Notes under the pieces: model-generated
Databases searched by the model: none
Seen by the model: only the letters and a program-made list of their open reading frames with translations
What the model was told of the DNA's origin: nothing
Shown: in pieces, positions 1 to 6,836 of the stretch
Position numbering within the stretch: the stretch's first letter is position 1
Layout: every line of letters begins with the position of its first letter
NCBI RefSeq assembly: GCF_036555685.1
Contig: NZ_DATBKY010000083.1
Location: forward strand, 1 to 10,681
Source: Actinophytocola sp036555685
Lineage (GTDB): Bacteria; Actinomycetota; Actinomycetes; Mycobacteriales; Pseudonocardiaceae
Direction: 5' to 3'
DNA length: 10,681 nucleotides
Position numbers and translations under genes: made by a program

Positions 1-1
1 G

Positions 2-130
2 ACGACTCGTGCCGACCCGGCCGCCCGTTTTCTCGTGGCGACCCGGGAAGCGCAGGCATGCCTCGACCGCTACAACGCCGCATGCCTCGGCGACCCGCCG
101 TCGACGCCGGAGGCTCTTCTGGCAGGCTGA
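2..130 (+). CDS. C-terminal tail of an unidentified upstream gene (partial)
   Basis: Reading from base 2 gives 42 residues ending in a TGA at 128-130: TTRADPAARFLVATREAQAC, followed by LDRYNAACLGDPPSTPEALLAG. Most codons end in G or C, as expected for a coding frame in this genome. The composition (Ala-rich helix, DRYNAACLGDPP, disordered end) is protein-like, whereas the competing frames are Arg/Pro-rich in the manner of GC-rich shadow frames. A 9-bp hairpin starts 3 bases after the stop, which supports a real gene end. The 5' part lies outside the window and I do not recognise a family from this fragment. It is on the same strand as the MFS gene at 316 but separated by a hairpin and about 185 bases, so probably a separate transcript. 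Confidence 0.5.
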   Translation, partial: TTRADPAARFLVATREAQACLDRYNAACLGDPPSTPEALLAG

Positions 131-132
131 GG

Positions 133-153
133 CCACCCGACTTCGTCGGGTGG
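133..153 (+). terminator. Hairpin after the partial upstream gene
   Basis: CCACCCGAC and GTCGGGTGG form a perfect 9-bp stem (133-141 with 145-153) around a TTC loop, directly after the TGA at 128-130. There is no U-tract, as is common for actinobacterial terminators. Between it and the MFS start at 316 I see only a short TTTCGAAA palindrome (259-266) and no convincing promoter. Confidence 0.4.
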
Positions 154-315
154 ACGGCGGATCGGAGCCGAGGGAGCGCAACCGCATCCGCGAAGAACGT
201 CGCCGGAATCCCCGCTGCCACAATCGAATCGCGAGCGTCCGGCAGGGTGACGCCTCGTTTTCGAAAGTGGTGTCGCCCTGTCGTTGTCCGGCGGGGCTGG
301 ACTGGGACGGTGTTC

Positions 316-1797
316 ATGGACGGTGTCAGCAGTCGCGCGGCCGTATCGGCCATCTCCGGGCCGGCGCGCCTCGGTGCGCGGCGGTGGGCGGCGTTGGCCG
401 TGCTGTGCGCGGCGACCTTCATCATCATTCTCGACGGTTCCATCGTGTTCGTCGCGGTTCCCTCGATGACCGTGGATCTCGGGCTCTCACCCGGCGCCGT
501 GCAGTGGATGCTGAGCTCCTACCTGCTCAGCTTCGGTGGGCTGCTGCTGCTCGGTGGCCGCATCGCCGATCTCGCCGGCAGGCGGCGGATGTTCATGCTC
601 GGCACGGGACTTCTCGCCGTGTCCGCGCTGTTCTGCGGGCTCGCGTGGTCGGTCGAGGTGCTGATCACCGCGCGGGTGCTGGAGGGCTTCGCCGCGGCGA
701 TCATGACGCCGACCGCGCTGTCGATCCTCATGACGATGTTCCCCGAGGGCCGCGAACGCAACATGGCGCTCGGCATCTGGAGCTCGGCGGGTGGTGTCGG
801 CGGCACGGTCGGCTCGCTGCTCGGCGGGCCGCTCACCACCGGGCCCGGCTGGAGCTGGATCTTCTACGTCAACATCCCGGTCGCCGTGCTCATGGTCGTG
901 CTGAGCCCGTTGGTGCTCAAGGAGAGCTTCGACCGCGACCGCGCCCGGAGCTTCGACCTGGCGGGCGCCTTCACCAGCACGGTGGCCATGGTGCTGCTCG
1001 TGTACGCGATCGTCGACGCGCCCACGGCCGGCTGGGGGAGCACGCGGACCATCGGGCTGTTCGTCACCGTCGCCGTGCTGCTGGTCGCGTTCGTGTTCGT
1101 CGAGCGCCGCTCCGCGTCGCCCCTGCTGCCGTTGTACTACTTCCGCAGCAAGGGTTTCGTCGGGGGCAACCTCGTGATCTTCGCCGTCGGCATGGCGGTG
1201 CACGGTGCCCTGGGCATGATCATGACGCAGTACGCTCAGGTCGTCCTCGGCTACTCGCCGGTCCAGTACGGACTGATGTTCGCCTGCATGACGGTCATGA
1301 CGATCCTCGGCTCGACGCTCGCGGGCGGCCCGCTGGTGCACCGGTACGGCCCGCGGCCCGTCGCGCTCGCCGGCCTTCTGCTGACCGGTTTCAGTTCCCT
1401 CGTCCTGACCGGAATCTCGCCGCACGGCACCTTCGTCGCCGACATGCTGCCCGGCATGCTGCTGTTCGGTCCCGGCCTCGGGCTCGCGTTCGTCGCGGGT
1501 TCCGTCGCCGGTCTGGCCGGGGTGCCCGCCCGCGACGCCGGTGTCGGGTCCGGGGTGAACAACGCCGCGTTCCACATCGGCGGCGCACTGGGCATCGCGA
1601 TCGTGTCGACGGTCGCCGTGGCGGCGGCCTCGGGTCCCGACCCGCGCACCGCGGCGACCACCGGCTTCTCGATCGCCTACGCCGCGTCCATCGGGTTCAC
1701 GGTGCTCGGCGTGCTCGCCGCGCTGTTGCTCGGCAGGCCGCGCCGGAGCGCGACGGTCTCCGCCATCACCGACGAGCGGGGTCGCAAGGTCGCCTGA
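316..1797 (+). CDS. MFS exporter, DHA2 (EmrB/QacA) family
   Basis: Predicted inner-membrane, proton-coupled drug/metabolite exporter of 493 residues, the usual length for 14-helix DHA2 proteins. Visible landmarks: helix-1 motif ILDGSIVFVAVPS (about 38-50, with the family acidic residue Asp40), motif A GGRIADLAGRR in the loop between helices 2 and 3 (80-90), the helix-4 segment TARVLEGFAAAI (118-129), and the antiporter motif-C-like GGTVGSLLGGPL in helix 5 (162-173). The frame stays open upstream to base 1. I chose ATG 316 because the protein then starts MDGVSSRAAV with a short cytoplasmic tail before helix 1; the upstream extension is Arg/Pro-rich and unlike the family. A GTG at 310 is an alternative. 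The ribosome binding site is weak (GGGAC at 304-308). It is convergent with the flavoenzyme gene. The substrate is unknown; export of a cluster product or self-resistance is inferred from the neighbours. Confidence 0.9.
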   Translation: MDGVSSRAAVSAISGPARLGARRWAALAVLCAATFIIILDGSIVFVAVPSMTVDLGLSPGAVQWMLSSYLLSFGGLLLLGGRIADLAGRRRMFMLGTGLLAVSALFCGLAWSVEVLITARVLEGFAAAIMTPTALSILMTMFPEGRERNMALGIWSSAGGVGGTVGSLLGGPLTTGPGWSWIFYVNIPVAVLMVVLSPLVLKESFDRDRARSFDLAGAFTSTVAMVLLVYAIVDAPTAGWGSTRTIGLFVTVAVLLVAFVFVERRSASPLLPLYYFRSKGFVGGNLVIFAVGMAVHGALGMIMTQYAQVVLGYSPVQYGLMFACMTVMTILGSTLAGGPLVHRYGPRPVALAGLLLTGFSSLVLTGISPHGTFVADMLPGMLLFGPGLGLAFVAGSVAGLAGVPARDAGVGSGVNNAAFHIGGALGIAIVSTVAVAAASGPDPRTAATTGFSIAYAASIGFTVLGVLAALLLGRPRRSATVSAITDERGRKVA

Positions 1798-1808
1798 TGG
1801 GGCAACGA

Positions 1809-1845
1809 AAAGCTGGGGCGGACAACGGATGTCCGCCCCAGCTTT
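1809..1845. terminator. Bidirectional terminator between convergent genes
   Basis: AAAGCTGGGGCGGACA (1809-1824) and its exact complement TGTCCGCCCCAGCTTT (1830-1845) form a perfect 16-bp stem with a 5-base ACGGA loop. It sits 11 bases after the MFS stop and 9 bases from the stop of the minus-strand flavoenzyme. The A-tract on one side and T-tract on the other give both transcripts a terminal run of U. Confidence 0.85.
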
Positions 1846-1854
1846 CGGTGTGTG

Positions 1855-3258
1855 TCAAGCGGCCTTCGGCAGATCGGTGTCCGGTGCGTTGCTCGCGTTC
1901 TCGGCGTCCAACCAGGATGGACCGGGCTCCGGGATGCGCGGGGCGAGCCGCAGCACCCTGGCCGCCAGGGTCGGCTTGAACAACGACTCCGGCCGGTTGA
2001 TCATGCCGGCCACCCGCATGAACGCCCTGGTGACCTTCGGGTCCTTGCTCACGGCGTACTGCAGGCGCGCCATGTACGCGTTGGCGAACCGGACGCGGGC
2101 CGTGCGCTCACCCGGCACCCCGGGGAACGCGAGGTCCCCGCCCGCGTTCATGTCCCACGGCGTCTGGACGACCTTCGCCACCACCTTGGCGAACTTCTTC
2201 GGGTCGATGCGGCCGGCCGTCTTGCGCAGCAGCTTGCGCAGCTCGTACGCCTCGATCGCGGCGACGCTCATGCCCTGGCCGTACAACGGGTTGAAGCTCG
2301 CGGCGGCGTCGCCGAGCACCAGCAGCCCGTCCGGGAGCCGGTCCAGCTGCTCGTACCGGCGCCGGACGCTCGCCGGGAAGCGGAAGCTGACCGCGTCCTC
2401 GAGCGGCTCCGACTCGCGGATCGCGTCGTAGATCACCGAGCCCGGCAGCGTCCGCGCGAACTCGAGGAAGCCGTCGGGGTCGGTCGGCGGCACGTCGCCG
2501 AGGATGCCGGTCAACGACAGCACGCAGATGCCGTCACCGAGGTGGCCGAAGAACGCGCCCCGCGGGTGCGCGGGGGAGGCGATGAAGACGATCGACTGCG
2601 CGCCCTCGAACCACTTCGGGTCCACCTTGTAGTGCCGGGAGGTGTAGGTGAGACCGATCTTGATGCGATCCTCCGCCGGCCGCTCGTAACCCAGGTCCTC
2701 CAGCCACGCGGGCAGGCGCGAGCCGCGACCGGTGGCGTCGACCACGAGGTCCGCCTCGAGCTCGAGCTCCTCGCCGTCGGACTGCCTGCGCACCAGGACA
2801 CCGTTGACCCGCTCGCGGCTCGGGGTGGTCAGCGGGCGGAGGATGTCGTGCCGCTCCAGGTATCGGACGTTCGGCAGCGCGGCCACGCGGCGCCGCACGT
2901 GGTACTCGAGGACCGGCCGCGACGGGGCCAGCATCGTCAGGCCCACGTCGGTCGGTGCGATGGGCCGCGCGTTGAAGTGCCAGCGAATCCGCCCGATGTC
3001 CGACGCCAGGCAACCCGCCTCGCGGAGCTCCTCGGACAGGCCGGGGAACAGCTCCTCGACGATGTGATGGCCGCGCGAGTGCAGACCGTGCGCGTGGTGC
3101 GCGTGGGGGGTGCCGCGTCGGGTTTCCCGCACGCCGACGAGGTCGTCCCGGTCGATGACGACAACGTCCGAAAAGGACTCGGAGAGCACCCGCGCGGCGA
3201 GGGTGCCTGCCATTGCTCCACCGAGGACGACCGCGCGCTTCCTGGCCATCGAGTTCAT
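1855..3258 (-). CDS. FAD-dependent monooxygenase, squalene-epoxidase / polyether-epoxidase-like
   Basis: A 467-residue class A flavoprotein. The N-terminal Rossmann fold reads VVLGGAMAGTLAARVL (10-25), a GGAMAG variant of GxGxxG, ending in acidic VVVIDRD (32-38). Next comes RRGTPHAHHAHGL (47-59). The DG-type motif is ADLVVDATGRGSRL (169-182), and the GD motif that contacts the FAD ribityl/phosphate is LLVLGDAAASFNPLYGQGM (312-330). These features recall actinomycete flavin epoxidases such as MonCI of monensin biosynthesis, judged from memory of the family and not by alignment. The role would be NADPH/O2-dependent epoxidation or hydroxylation of a lipophilic substrate. No signal peptide is visible. 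ATG 3258 is chosen because AAAGGA lies 7 bases upstream; ATG 3249 is possible. It is convergent with the first exporter and divergent from the second, suggesting shared control with the latter. Other possibilities are a halogenase-like or geranylgeranyl-reductase-like enzyme. Confidence 0.88.
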   Translation of the reverse strand: MNSMARKRAVVLGGAMAGTLAARVLSESFSDVVVIDRDDLVGVRETRRGTPHAHHAHGLHSRGHHIVEELFPGLSEELREAGCLASDIGRIRWHFNARPIAPTDVGLTMLAPSRPVLEYHVRRRVAALPNVRYLERHDILRPLTTPSRERVNGVLVRRQSDGEELELEADLVVDATGRGSRLPAWLEDLGYERPAEDRIKIGLTYTSRHYKVDPKWFEGAQSIVFIASPAHPRGAFFGHLGDGICVLSLTGILGDVPPTDPDGFLEFARTLPGSVIYDAIRESEPLEDAVSFRFPASVRRRYEQLDRLPDGLLVLGDAAASFNPLYGQGMSVAAIEAYELRKLLRKTAGRIDPKKFAKVVAKVVQTPWDMNAGGDLAFPGVPGERTARVRFANAYMARLQYAVSKDPKVTRAFMRVAGMINRPESLFKPTLAARVLRLAPRIPEPGPSWLDAENASNAPDTDLPKAA

Positions 3259-3523
3259 CGTGTTTCCTTTCCCGGTTTGGGCTCGACGGTAACAGCGGTG
3301 CGATGTCTCCCTGTTATCGCGGAGTGCCGGATTGGCGGGTGCCGGGCGAGGTGAAAAGATGGTGGTCAGGGGCGAAAGGGCGCACGCTGGAAGATGCGAA
3401 CCGATGATCGGCGTGTCAGCGTCAGCATTCGAGATACGAGACACCGCCCGCGGTGTCCAGGGTGGGATTACTGGGGTCCGTGGCGAAGGTGCCCGACGTG
3501 TTGCCAACGGAAGGGACAAGAAC
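3259..3523. promoter_or_regulatory. Divergent control region with a candidate operator
   Basis: This 265-nt gap between the flavoenzyme and the second exporter must hold both promoters. It contains an inverted repeat: CGGTAACAG (3287-3295) and CTGTTATCG (3311-3319), 8 of 9 positions complementary plus one G-T pair, with a 15-nt spacer. It starts 29 bases upstream of the flavoenzyme ATG and could be an operator. A second short hairpin, GACACCG/CGGTGTC (3440-3446 with 3451-3457), lies 67 bases before the exporter start. No regulator gene is adjacent, and I could not assign -35/-10 boxes with confidence. Confidence 0.4.
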
Positions 3524-5116
3524 GTGACCGTCGAAAACTCGCCGCCGAAGGCGGGGCGCCGAGAATGGCTGGTTCTTGCCGTCCTGGTCTTGCCCACGCT
3601 GCTGGTCACGATGGATTTGAACGTCCTTCTGCTGGCACTGCCGCATATCGCCAACGACCTGCAGGCAGGCCCGGTCGAGCAGCTGTGGATCACAGACATC
3701 TACGCGTTCATCGTGGCCGGCCTGACGGTCACCATGGGACATGTCGGTGACCGGTTCGGCCGGCGAAAGATCCTGCTGATCAGTTCGTCGGTGTTCGTGG
3801 TCGCCTCGTTGGTGTGCGCGTTCTCGACCTCGGTGCCGATGCTGATCATCTCCCGCGCGGTGCTCGGCGCGGCCGGTGCGGCGATCGCGCCGCTGACCCT
3901 GGCGATCATCGTCGCCACTTTCCAGAACCCGAAGCAGATGGGCTTCGCGCTCGGTATCTGGGCCAGCGCCCTCGCGGGTGGCGTCGTGCTCGGTCCGCCG
4001 GTGGGTGGGATCCTGCTGCACTCGTTCTGGTGGGGCTCGGTCTTCCTTATCGCGATCCCGATCATGGCGGTCGTCCTGCTGGCCGGGCCGGTCGTGCTGA
4101 AGGAGTCGCGTAACCCGGACGGCGGCTCGATCGACCTGCGCAGCGTCGCGCTGTTCCTGGTGGCGATCCTGCCGCTGGTCGCGGCCCTGAAGGAGACCAC
4201 GCGGTCCGGGTTCAGCCTGCGGGACGCGGGGTTCCTGGCGCTCGGTGCCCTCGGGATCGCCCTGTTCGTGCGGCGGCAGACGCGCATCCCGAACCCGTTG
4301 ATCGACCTGAGGTTGTTCAAGGACAGGATGGTCCGCTCCGGGATGTCGGTGTTCATCACCGGTGGTCTGTGGTCCGGCGCGCTCTCCCTGGTCATCGCCC
4401 TGTACCTGCAGCTGGTCGAGCAGAAGTCGGTACTGGTCGCGGGTCTGGTGATGCTGCCCGCGGCGTTCATCGGGATGGTCTGCAACATGATCGCGCCCAA
4501 GTTCGCCAACGTGTTCCGGCCTGCTCGCGTGGTTGCCGCCGGGCTTGCGATCGCGGCGTTGGGCGCGTTGACGTTGACGCTGGTCGCGTCTATCGGCGGG
4601 GTCGTGATCGTGGTAGTCGGCATGACCCTGGTGATGATCGGGGCCAGCCCGATCGGCCCGGTGACCAACCATGTGGTCATGTCGAACGTGCCACCGGAGA
4701 AGGCGGGTGCGGTCGGTGGCATGATCGCGACCGGCGGCGAGCTCGGTGTCGCGATCGGTGTCGCGGCGATGGGCAGCGTGGCGACCGCCGTGTACCAGGG
4801 CAGCATCACCGTGCCGGCCGGCGTGCCGGCGGACGCCGCGGCGGCGGCGAGCGATGGCATCACCGGTGCGGTGGCCGTCGCGCGCACGTTGCCGCAGGCC
4901 CAGGGGAACGCGTTGCTCGACCTGGCACACGGGGCGTTCAACACCGGGCTGGTCACCGTCGCGGTGATCGCCGCGATCGGTTACCTCGTCGTCGCCACGG
5001 TGGCGTGGCGCGGGATGGGGCACGTCCAGCCGTTCGGCGCCGGACAAGACGCGCCACCGGCCGACGCCGACGCGGGCGGGGAACCGGATACCGATGCCGA
5101 GCGGGCCGTGGCCTGA
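3524..5116 (+). CDS. MFS exporter, QacA/SmvA-like DHA2 family
   Basis: A 530-residue, 14-helix drug/H+ antiporter of the cytoplasmic membrane. Helix 1 carries TMDLNVLLLALP (29-40) with Asp31. LWITDIYAFIVAGL (54-67) matches the QacA-type helix 2 start. Motif A is GHVGDRFGRRK (72-82). SRAVLGAAGAAIAPLTL (110-126) corresponds to helix 4, and motif C is GGVVLGPPVGGIL (152-164). The last 30 residues are hydrophilic and acidic (PADADAGGEPDTDAERAVA). GTG 3524 is chosen because AAGGGA at 3511-3516 is 7 bases upstream; the frame is open further upstream to 3332, but that part lacks family character. It diverges from the flavoenzyme and is followed by a terminator hairpin. Its final codons (from about 5096) fall inside the tandem repeat that also contains the acyltransferases. 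Substrates of such pumps are lipophilic cations and antibiotics; self-resistance or product export is inferred. Confidence 0.92.
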   Translation: MTVENSPPKAGRREWLVLAVLVLPTLLVTMDLNVLLLALPHIANDLQAGPVEQLWITDIYAFIVAGLTVTMGHVGDRFGRRKILLISSSVFVVASLVCAFSTSVPMLIISRAVLGAAGAAIAPLTLAIIVATFQNPKQMGFALGIWASALAGGVVLGPPVGGILLHSFWWGSVFLIAIPIMAVVLLAGPVVLKESRNPDGGSIDLRSVALFLVAILPLVAALKETTRSGFSLRDAGFLALGALGIALFVRRQTRIPNPLIDLRLFKDRMVRSGMSVFITGGLWSGALSLVIALYLQLVEQKSVLVAGLVMLPAAFIGMVCNMIAPKFANVFRPARVVAAGLAIAALGALTLTLVASIGGVVIVVVGMTLVMIGASPIGPVTNHVVMSNVPPEKAGAVGGMIATGGELGVAIGVAAMGSVATAVYQGSITVPAGVPADAAAAASDGITGAVAVARTLPQAQGNALLDLAHGAFNTGLVTVAVIAAIGYLVVATVAWRGMGHVQPFGAGQDAPPADADAGGEPDTDAERAVA

Positions 5117-5133
5117 GCGCTGAACCGAAACCA

Positions 5134-5170
5134 GAACCGGGACGGGCGGAATTACCGCCCGTCCCGTTTC
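5134..5170 (+). terminator. Terminator of the second exporter (repeat unit 1 copy)
   Basis: CGGGACGGGCGG (5138-5149) pairs with CCGCCCGTCCCG (5155-5166), 12 bp around an AATTA loop. After one mismatch the stem continues for 3 bp (5134-5136 with 5168-5170). It lies 17 bases after the exporter TGA, so it probably separates exporter and acyltransferase transcripts. Confidence 0.8.
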
Positions 5171-5180
5171 GGCGTTTTGC

Positions 5181-5195
5181 GGACATGACATGTCC
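5181..5195. promoter_or_regulatory. Perfect 15-bp palindrome, candidate operator, unit 1
   Basis: GGACATGACATGTCC is a perfect inverted repeat of 7-bp arms around one central base. It lies 26 bases upstream of a conserved GATAAT box, where a repressor or activator would act. It recurs at the same place in unit 2 with one arm mismatch. The cognate regulator is unknown. Confidence 0.45.
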
Positions 5196-5220
5196 CAAGG
5201 CGGCGTGATGCGCAACCGTC

Positions 5221-5252
5221 GATAATCAAATCCGGTTGGCAGACGCTATTCT
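5221..5252 (+). promoter_or_regulatory. Candidate promoter region of acyltransferase 1
   Basis: Two possible -10 hexamers are conserved with unit 2: GATAAT at 5221-5226 (5 of 6 matches to TATAAT) and TATTCT at 5247-5252 (4 of 6). No clear -35 hexamer lies at 16-18 bases from either. The bases between the boxes (5227-5241) differ between units while both flanks are conserved, which suggests the flanks are functional. Confidence 0.35.
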
Positions 5253-5360
5253 GAGGTCGTCGATCGCGAATACAGAAACGATAGGCAATGCGTCTAGCGG
5301 CGACCTCGCCAATACCGCGCTTATCCCTGGTCTCGGCCAGTTGAGGTAGAGGAGTTGATA
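5253..5360 (+). other. Conserved structured leader of acyltransferase 1
   Basis: This untranslated leader is about 88% identical by eye to that of unit 2. AGGTCGTCG (5254-5262) can pair with CGGCGACCT (5298-5306), 8 Watson-Crick pairs plus one G-U, enclosing a 35-nt loop. The unit 2 stem is 9 of 9 with the same loop length. CTGG/CCAG (5327-5330 with 5337-5340) can form a small hairpin ahead of the ribosome binding site GAGGAG (5349-5354). It could be a cis-regulatory RNA or simply a young duplication that has not yet diverged. It matches no riboswitch class that I recognise. Confidence 0.4.
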
Positions 5361-6557
5361 TTGTCCGCCAACACACCGCTGGTCGACGTGAAGTCGTCGA
5401 ACACACGCCGAGGGGACCTGCCGGCACTGACCGGGTTGCGGTTCATCGCCGCACTGGTGGTGTTCTTCGGTCACGTGGTTGACCCGATCCATCCCGGTAA
5501 CGCCAATCTCGCGGAGCCGTTCCGCGATCACGGCGTCACCGAGGTGCTCGCCACCCTCGGCGCCCCCGCGACCTACATGGCGATGACGTGCTTCTTCATG
5601 CTCAGCGGATTCGTCATCACCTGGTCCTTCAAGCCCGGTGACCGGATGCGGGCCTTCTGGCGGCGGCGGGTCGTGAAGATCTTCCCGAGCCACGCCGTGA
5701 CCTGGGCCCTCTGCATGCTCCTTTTCGCGGGCGTGTATACGACGAACCACGGCATCCTGAACCTGTTCTTCATCGACACCTGGTTCAACGAACTGACCTT
5801 CTGGGGTGGCGCGAACGGTCCGGCCTGGTCGCTCAACGCCGAAATGCTGTTCTACTTCCTCATCCCGCTGCTGCTGATCCCGATCAGGCGGATCCCCGAG
5901 AACAGGTTGTGGCGGTGGGCGGGCGGCGTCGTGCTGGCCTACGCCGGTGCCTGCCTCTTCACGGTGACGGTCATCTCGGAAACCCCGACGTACAACGGCG
6001 CGTATTCGATTCCGCAGTTCTGGTTCGTCTACTTCTTCCCGCCGATGCGGCTGTTCGAGTTCCTCCTCGGCGTGTTCGTGGCGCGCATCGTGATGAGCGG
6101 CAGGTGGCCACGAATTCCGTTCTCCGTGGTGGGCACACTGCTCGTGGGAAGCTACGCGCTCATCTTCGTCGTGCCGTTCGCATACCGGATCGCGCTCGTC
6201 GCGCTCGTCCCGCTCGCGCTTGCGATCGGCTCGCTCGCGTCGGCGAATCTGCGCGGTCGCCGAACCGTGCTCGGCACCGGGCCGATGATGTGGCTCGGCA
6301 AGGTGTCGTTCGGGTTCTACATGACACAGGCGGCCGTCCTGCTCGCGCTGCGGTACGCGGTGTTCGGCGACGCCGAGTTCGGTACGGTCGGGGCCATCCT
6401 GCTCATCCTCGGTCTGTTCGCCACCAACCTGGTCTGCGGCTGGCTGCTCCACATCGGCGTCGAACTTCCGGCGATGAAGCACTGGAGTCGCGCCAAGAAG
6501 CGTGTCGCCGACAACGCGCCGCGGACGGACGAACCGGACAAGGTTCCGGCATTGTGA
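5361..6557 (+). CDS. Membrane O-acyltransferase 1 (acyltransferase-3 family, MdmB/CarE-like)
   Basis: A 398-residue integral membrane protein with about ten hydrophobic segments, typical of acyltransferase family 3 (Pfam PF01757), which transfers acyl groups from acyl-CoA to hydroxyls of sugars, macrolides or lipids. Visible motifs: LTGLRFIAALVVFFGHV (23-39) with the family His38, CFFMLSGFVITW (77-88), the basic FWRRRVVKIFPSH loop (99-111), GPAWSLNAEMLFY (153-165) with Glu161, and the late helix motif GKVSFGFYMTQ (313-323). The start is TTG 5361: GAGGAG (5349-5354) lies 6 bases upstream, whereas the in-frame TTG at 5355 directly abuts it. Unit 2 has the same arrangement. It has its own terminator on each side, so it is probably monocistronic. 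The acceptor is unknown; tailoring of a cluster product is an inference, and cell-surface glycan or lipid acylation is the alternative. Confidence 0.88.
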   Translation: MSANTPLVDVKSSNTRRGDLPALTGLRFIAALVVFFGHVVDPIHPGNANLAEPFRDHGVTEVLATLGAPATYMAMTCFFMLSGFVITWSFKPGDRMRAFWRRRVVKIFPSHAVTWALCMLLFAGVYTTNHGILNLFFIDTWFNELTFWGGANGPAWSLNAEMLFYFLIPLLLIPIRRIPENRLWRWAGGVVLAYAGACLFTVTVISETPTYNGAYSIPQFWFVYFFPPMRLFEFLLGVFVARIVMSGRWPRIPFSVVGTLLVGSYALIFVVPFAYRIALVALVPLALAIGSLASANLRGRRTVLGTGPMMWLGKVSFGFYMTQAAVLLALRYAVFGDAEFGTVGAILLILGLFATNLVCGWLLHIGVELPAMKHWSRAKKRVADNAPRTDEPDKVPAL

Positions 6558-6574
6558 GATCCAGCTGATGGCGG

Positions 6575-6607
6575 CACTGGCCGGGCGGTTCCTCCGCCCG
6601 GCCAGTG
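6575..6607 (+). terminator. Terminator of acyltransferase 1
   Basis: CACTGGCCGGGCGG (6575-6588) and CCGCCCGGCCAGTG (6594-6607) form a perfect 14-bp stem with a TTCCT loop, 17 bases after the TGA. There is no U-tract. Confidence 0.8.
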
Positions 6608-6715
6608 GTCTGTCGGCACCCGGTATCCGTCCGGATCCCATGCCGGGTCCGCGCCGGCCGGCGTGCCGGATCCCGGCGCTGAGCGAGCCCTGGCCTGAGC
6701 ACTGAACCCCGATTA

Positions 6716-6754
6716 CGAACCGGGGCGGGCGGCGTTGCCGCCCGTCCCGGTTCG
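6716..6754 (+). terminator. Duplicated hairpin ahead of acyltransferase 2
   Basis: CGAACCGGGGCGGGCGG (6716-6732) pairs with CCGCCCGTCCCGGTTCG (6738-6754): 17 bp around a CGTTG loop, with one G-T position. It is the unit 2 counterpart of the exporter terminator at 5134-5170 and forms a better stem. No coding sequence ends just upstream, so it survives as a relic or insulator. Confidence 0.65.
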
Positions 6755-6765
6755 GCGCTTTTCCT

Positions 6766-6780
6766 GGAAATGACATGTCC
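6766..6780. promoter_or_regulatory. Imperfect palindrome, candidate operator, unit 2
   Basis: GGAAATGACATGTCC matches the perfect palindrome of unit 1 at 14 of 15 bases, at the same distance from the conserved GATAAT. The single C-to-A change breaks one arm, so binding of a dimeric regulator could differ between the two genes. Confidence 0.4.
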
Positions 6781-6804
6781 ACAATGGCGTGGTGCGCAAC
6801 GGTC

Positions 6805-6836
6805 GATAATTGTATCCCCTGGTCGGACGCTATTCT
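6805..6836 (+). promoter_or_regulatory. Candidate promoter region of acyltransferase 2
   Basis: GATAAT (6805-6810) and TATTCT (6831-6836) are conserved with unit 1 at identical spacing. Either could be the -10 element. No convincing -35 is visible; TTGTAT at 6810-6815 stands only 15 bases from TATTCT. Confidence 0.35.

Larger units (their letters stand above)
5096..6617 (+). repeat. Tandem duplication, unit 1
   Basis: This segment recurs at 6678-8199 with an offset of 1582-1585 bases. Matching begins in the last codons of the exporter (GCCGTGGCCTGAGC here, GCCCTGGCCTGAGC in unit 2). It covers the hairpin, palindrome, leader and acyltransferase gene, and ends with GGTCTGTCGGC after the terminator. 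Boundaries are approximate to a few bases. The spacer between units is about 60 bases (6618-6677). Confidence 0.85.

Noticed and set aside
487..1575. Minus-strand frame opposite the first exporter
   Set aside because: Low-complexity hydrophilic sequence (His, Glu, Arg, Gln) with no ribosome binding site; it is an antisense shadow of a membrane-protein gene.
9..1979. 656-residue plus-strand open frame overlapping the first exporter
   Set aside because: It is very Arg/Pro/Ala-rich with no domain character; the overlapping frame gives a clear MFS protein with family motifs. It is a GC-rich shadow frame.
3422..5215. Long minus-strand frame (597 residues) opposite the second exporter
   Set aside because: Rich in Arg, Gln, His and Asp with no hydrophobic core pattern, which is typical of the antisense of a GC-rich gene. 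The plus strand encodes the exporter and has the ribosome binding site.
5200..5348. Possible small peptide encoded in the leader (DAILRSSIANTE... in both units)
   Set aside because: The frame is shared, but substitutions fall at all codon positions, no start with a ribosome binding site is visible, and unit 1 has a TGA where unit 2 has TGG. RNA or DNA constraint, or recent duplication, explains the similarity better.
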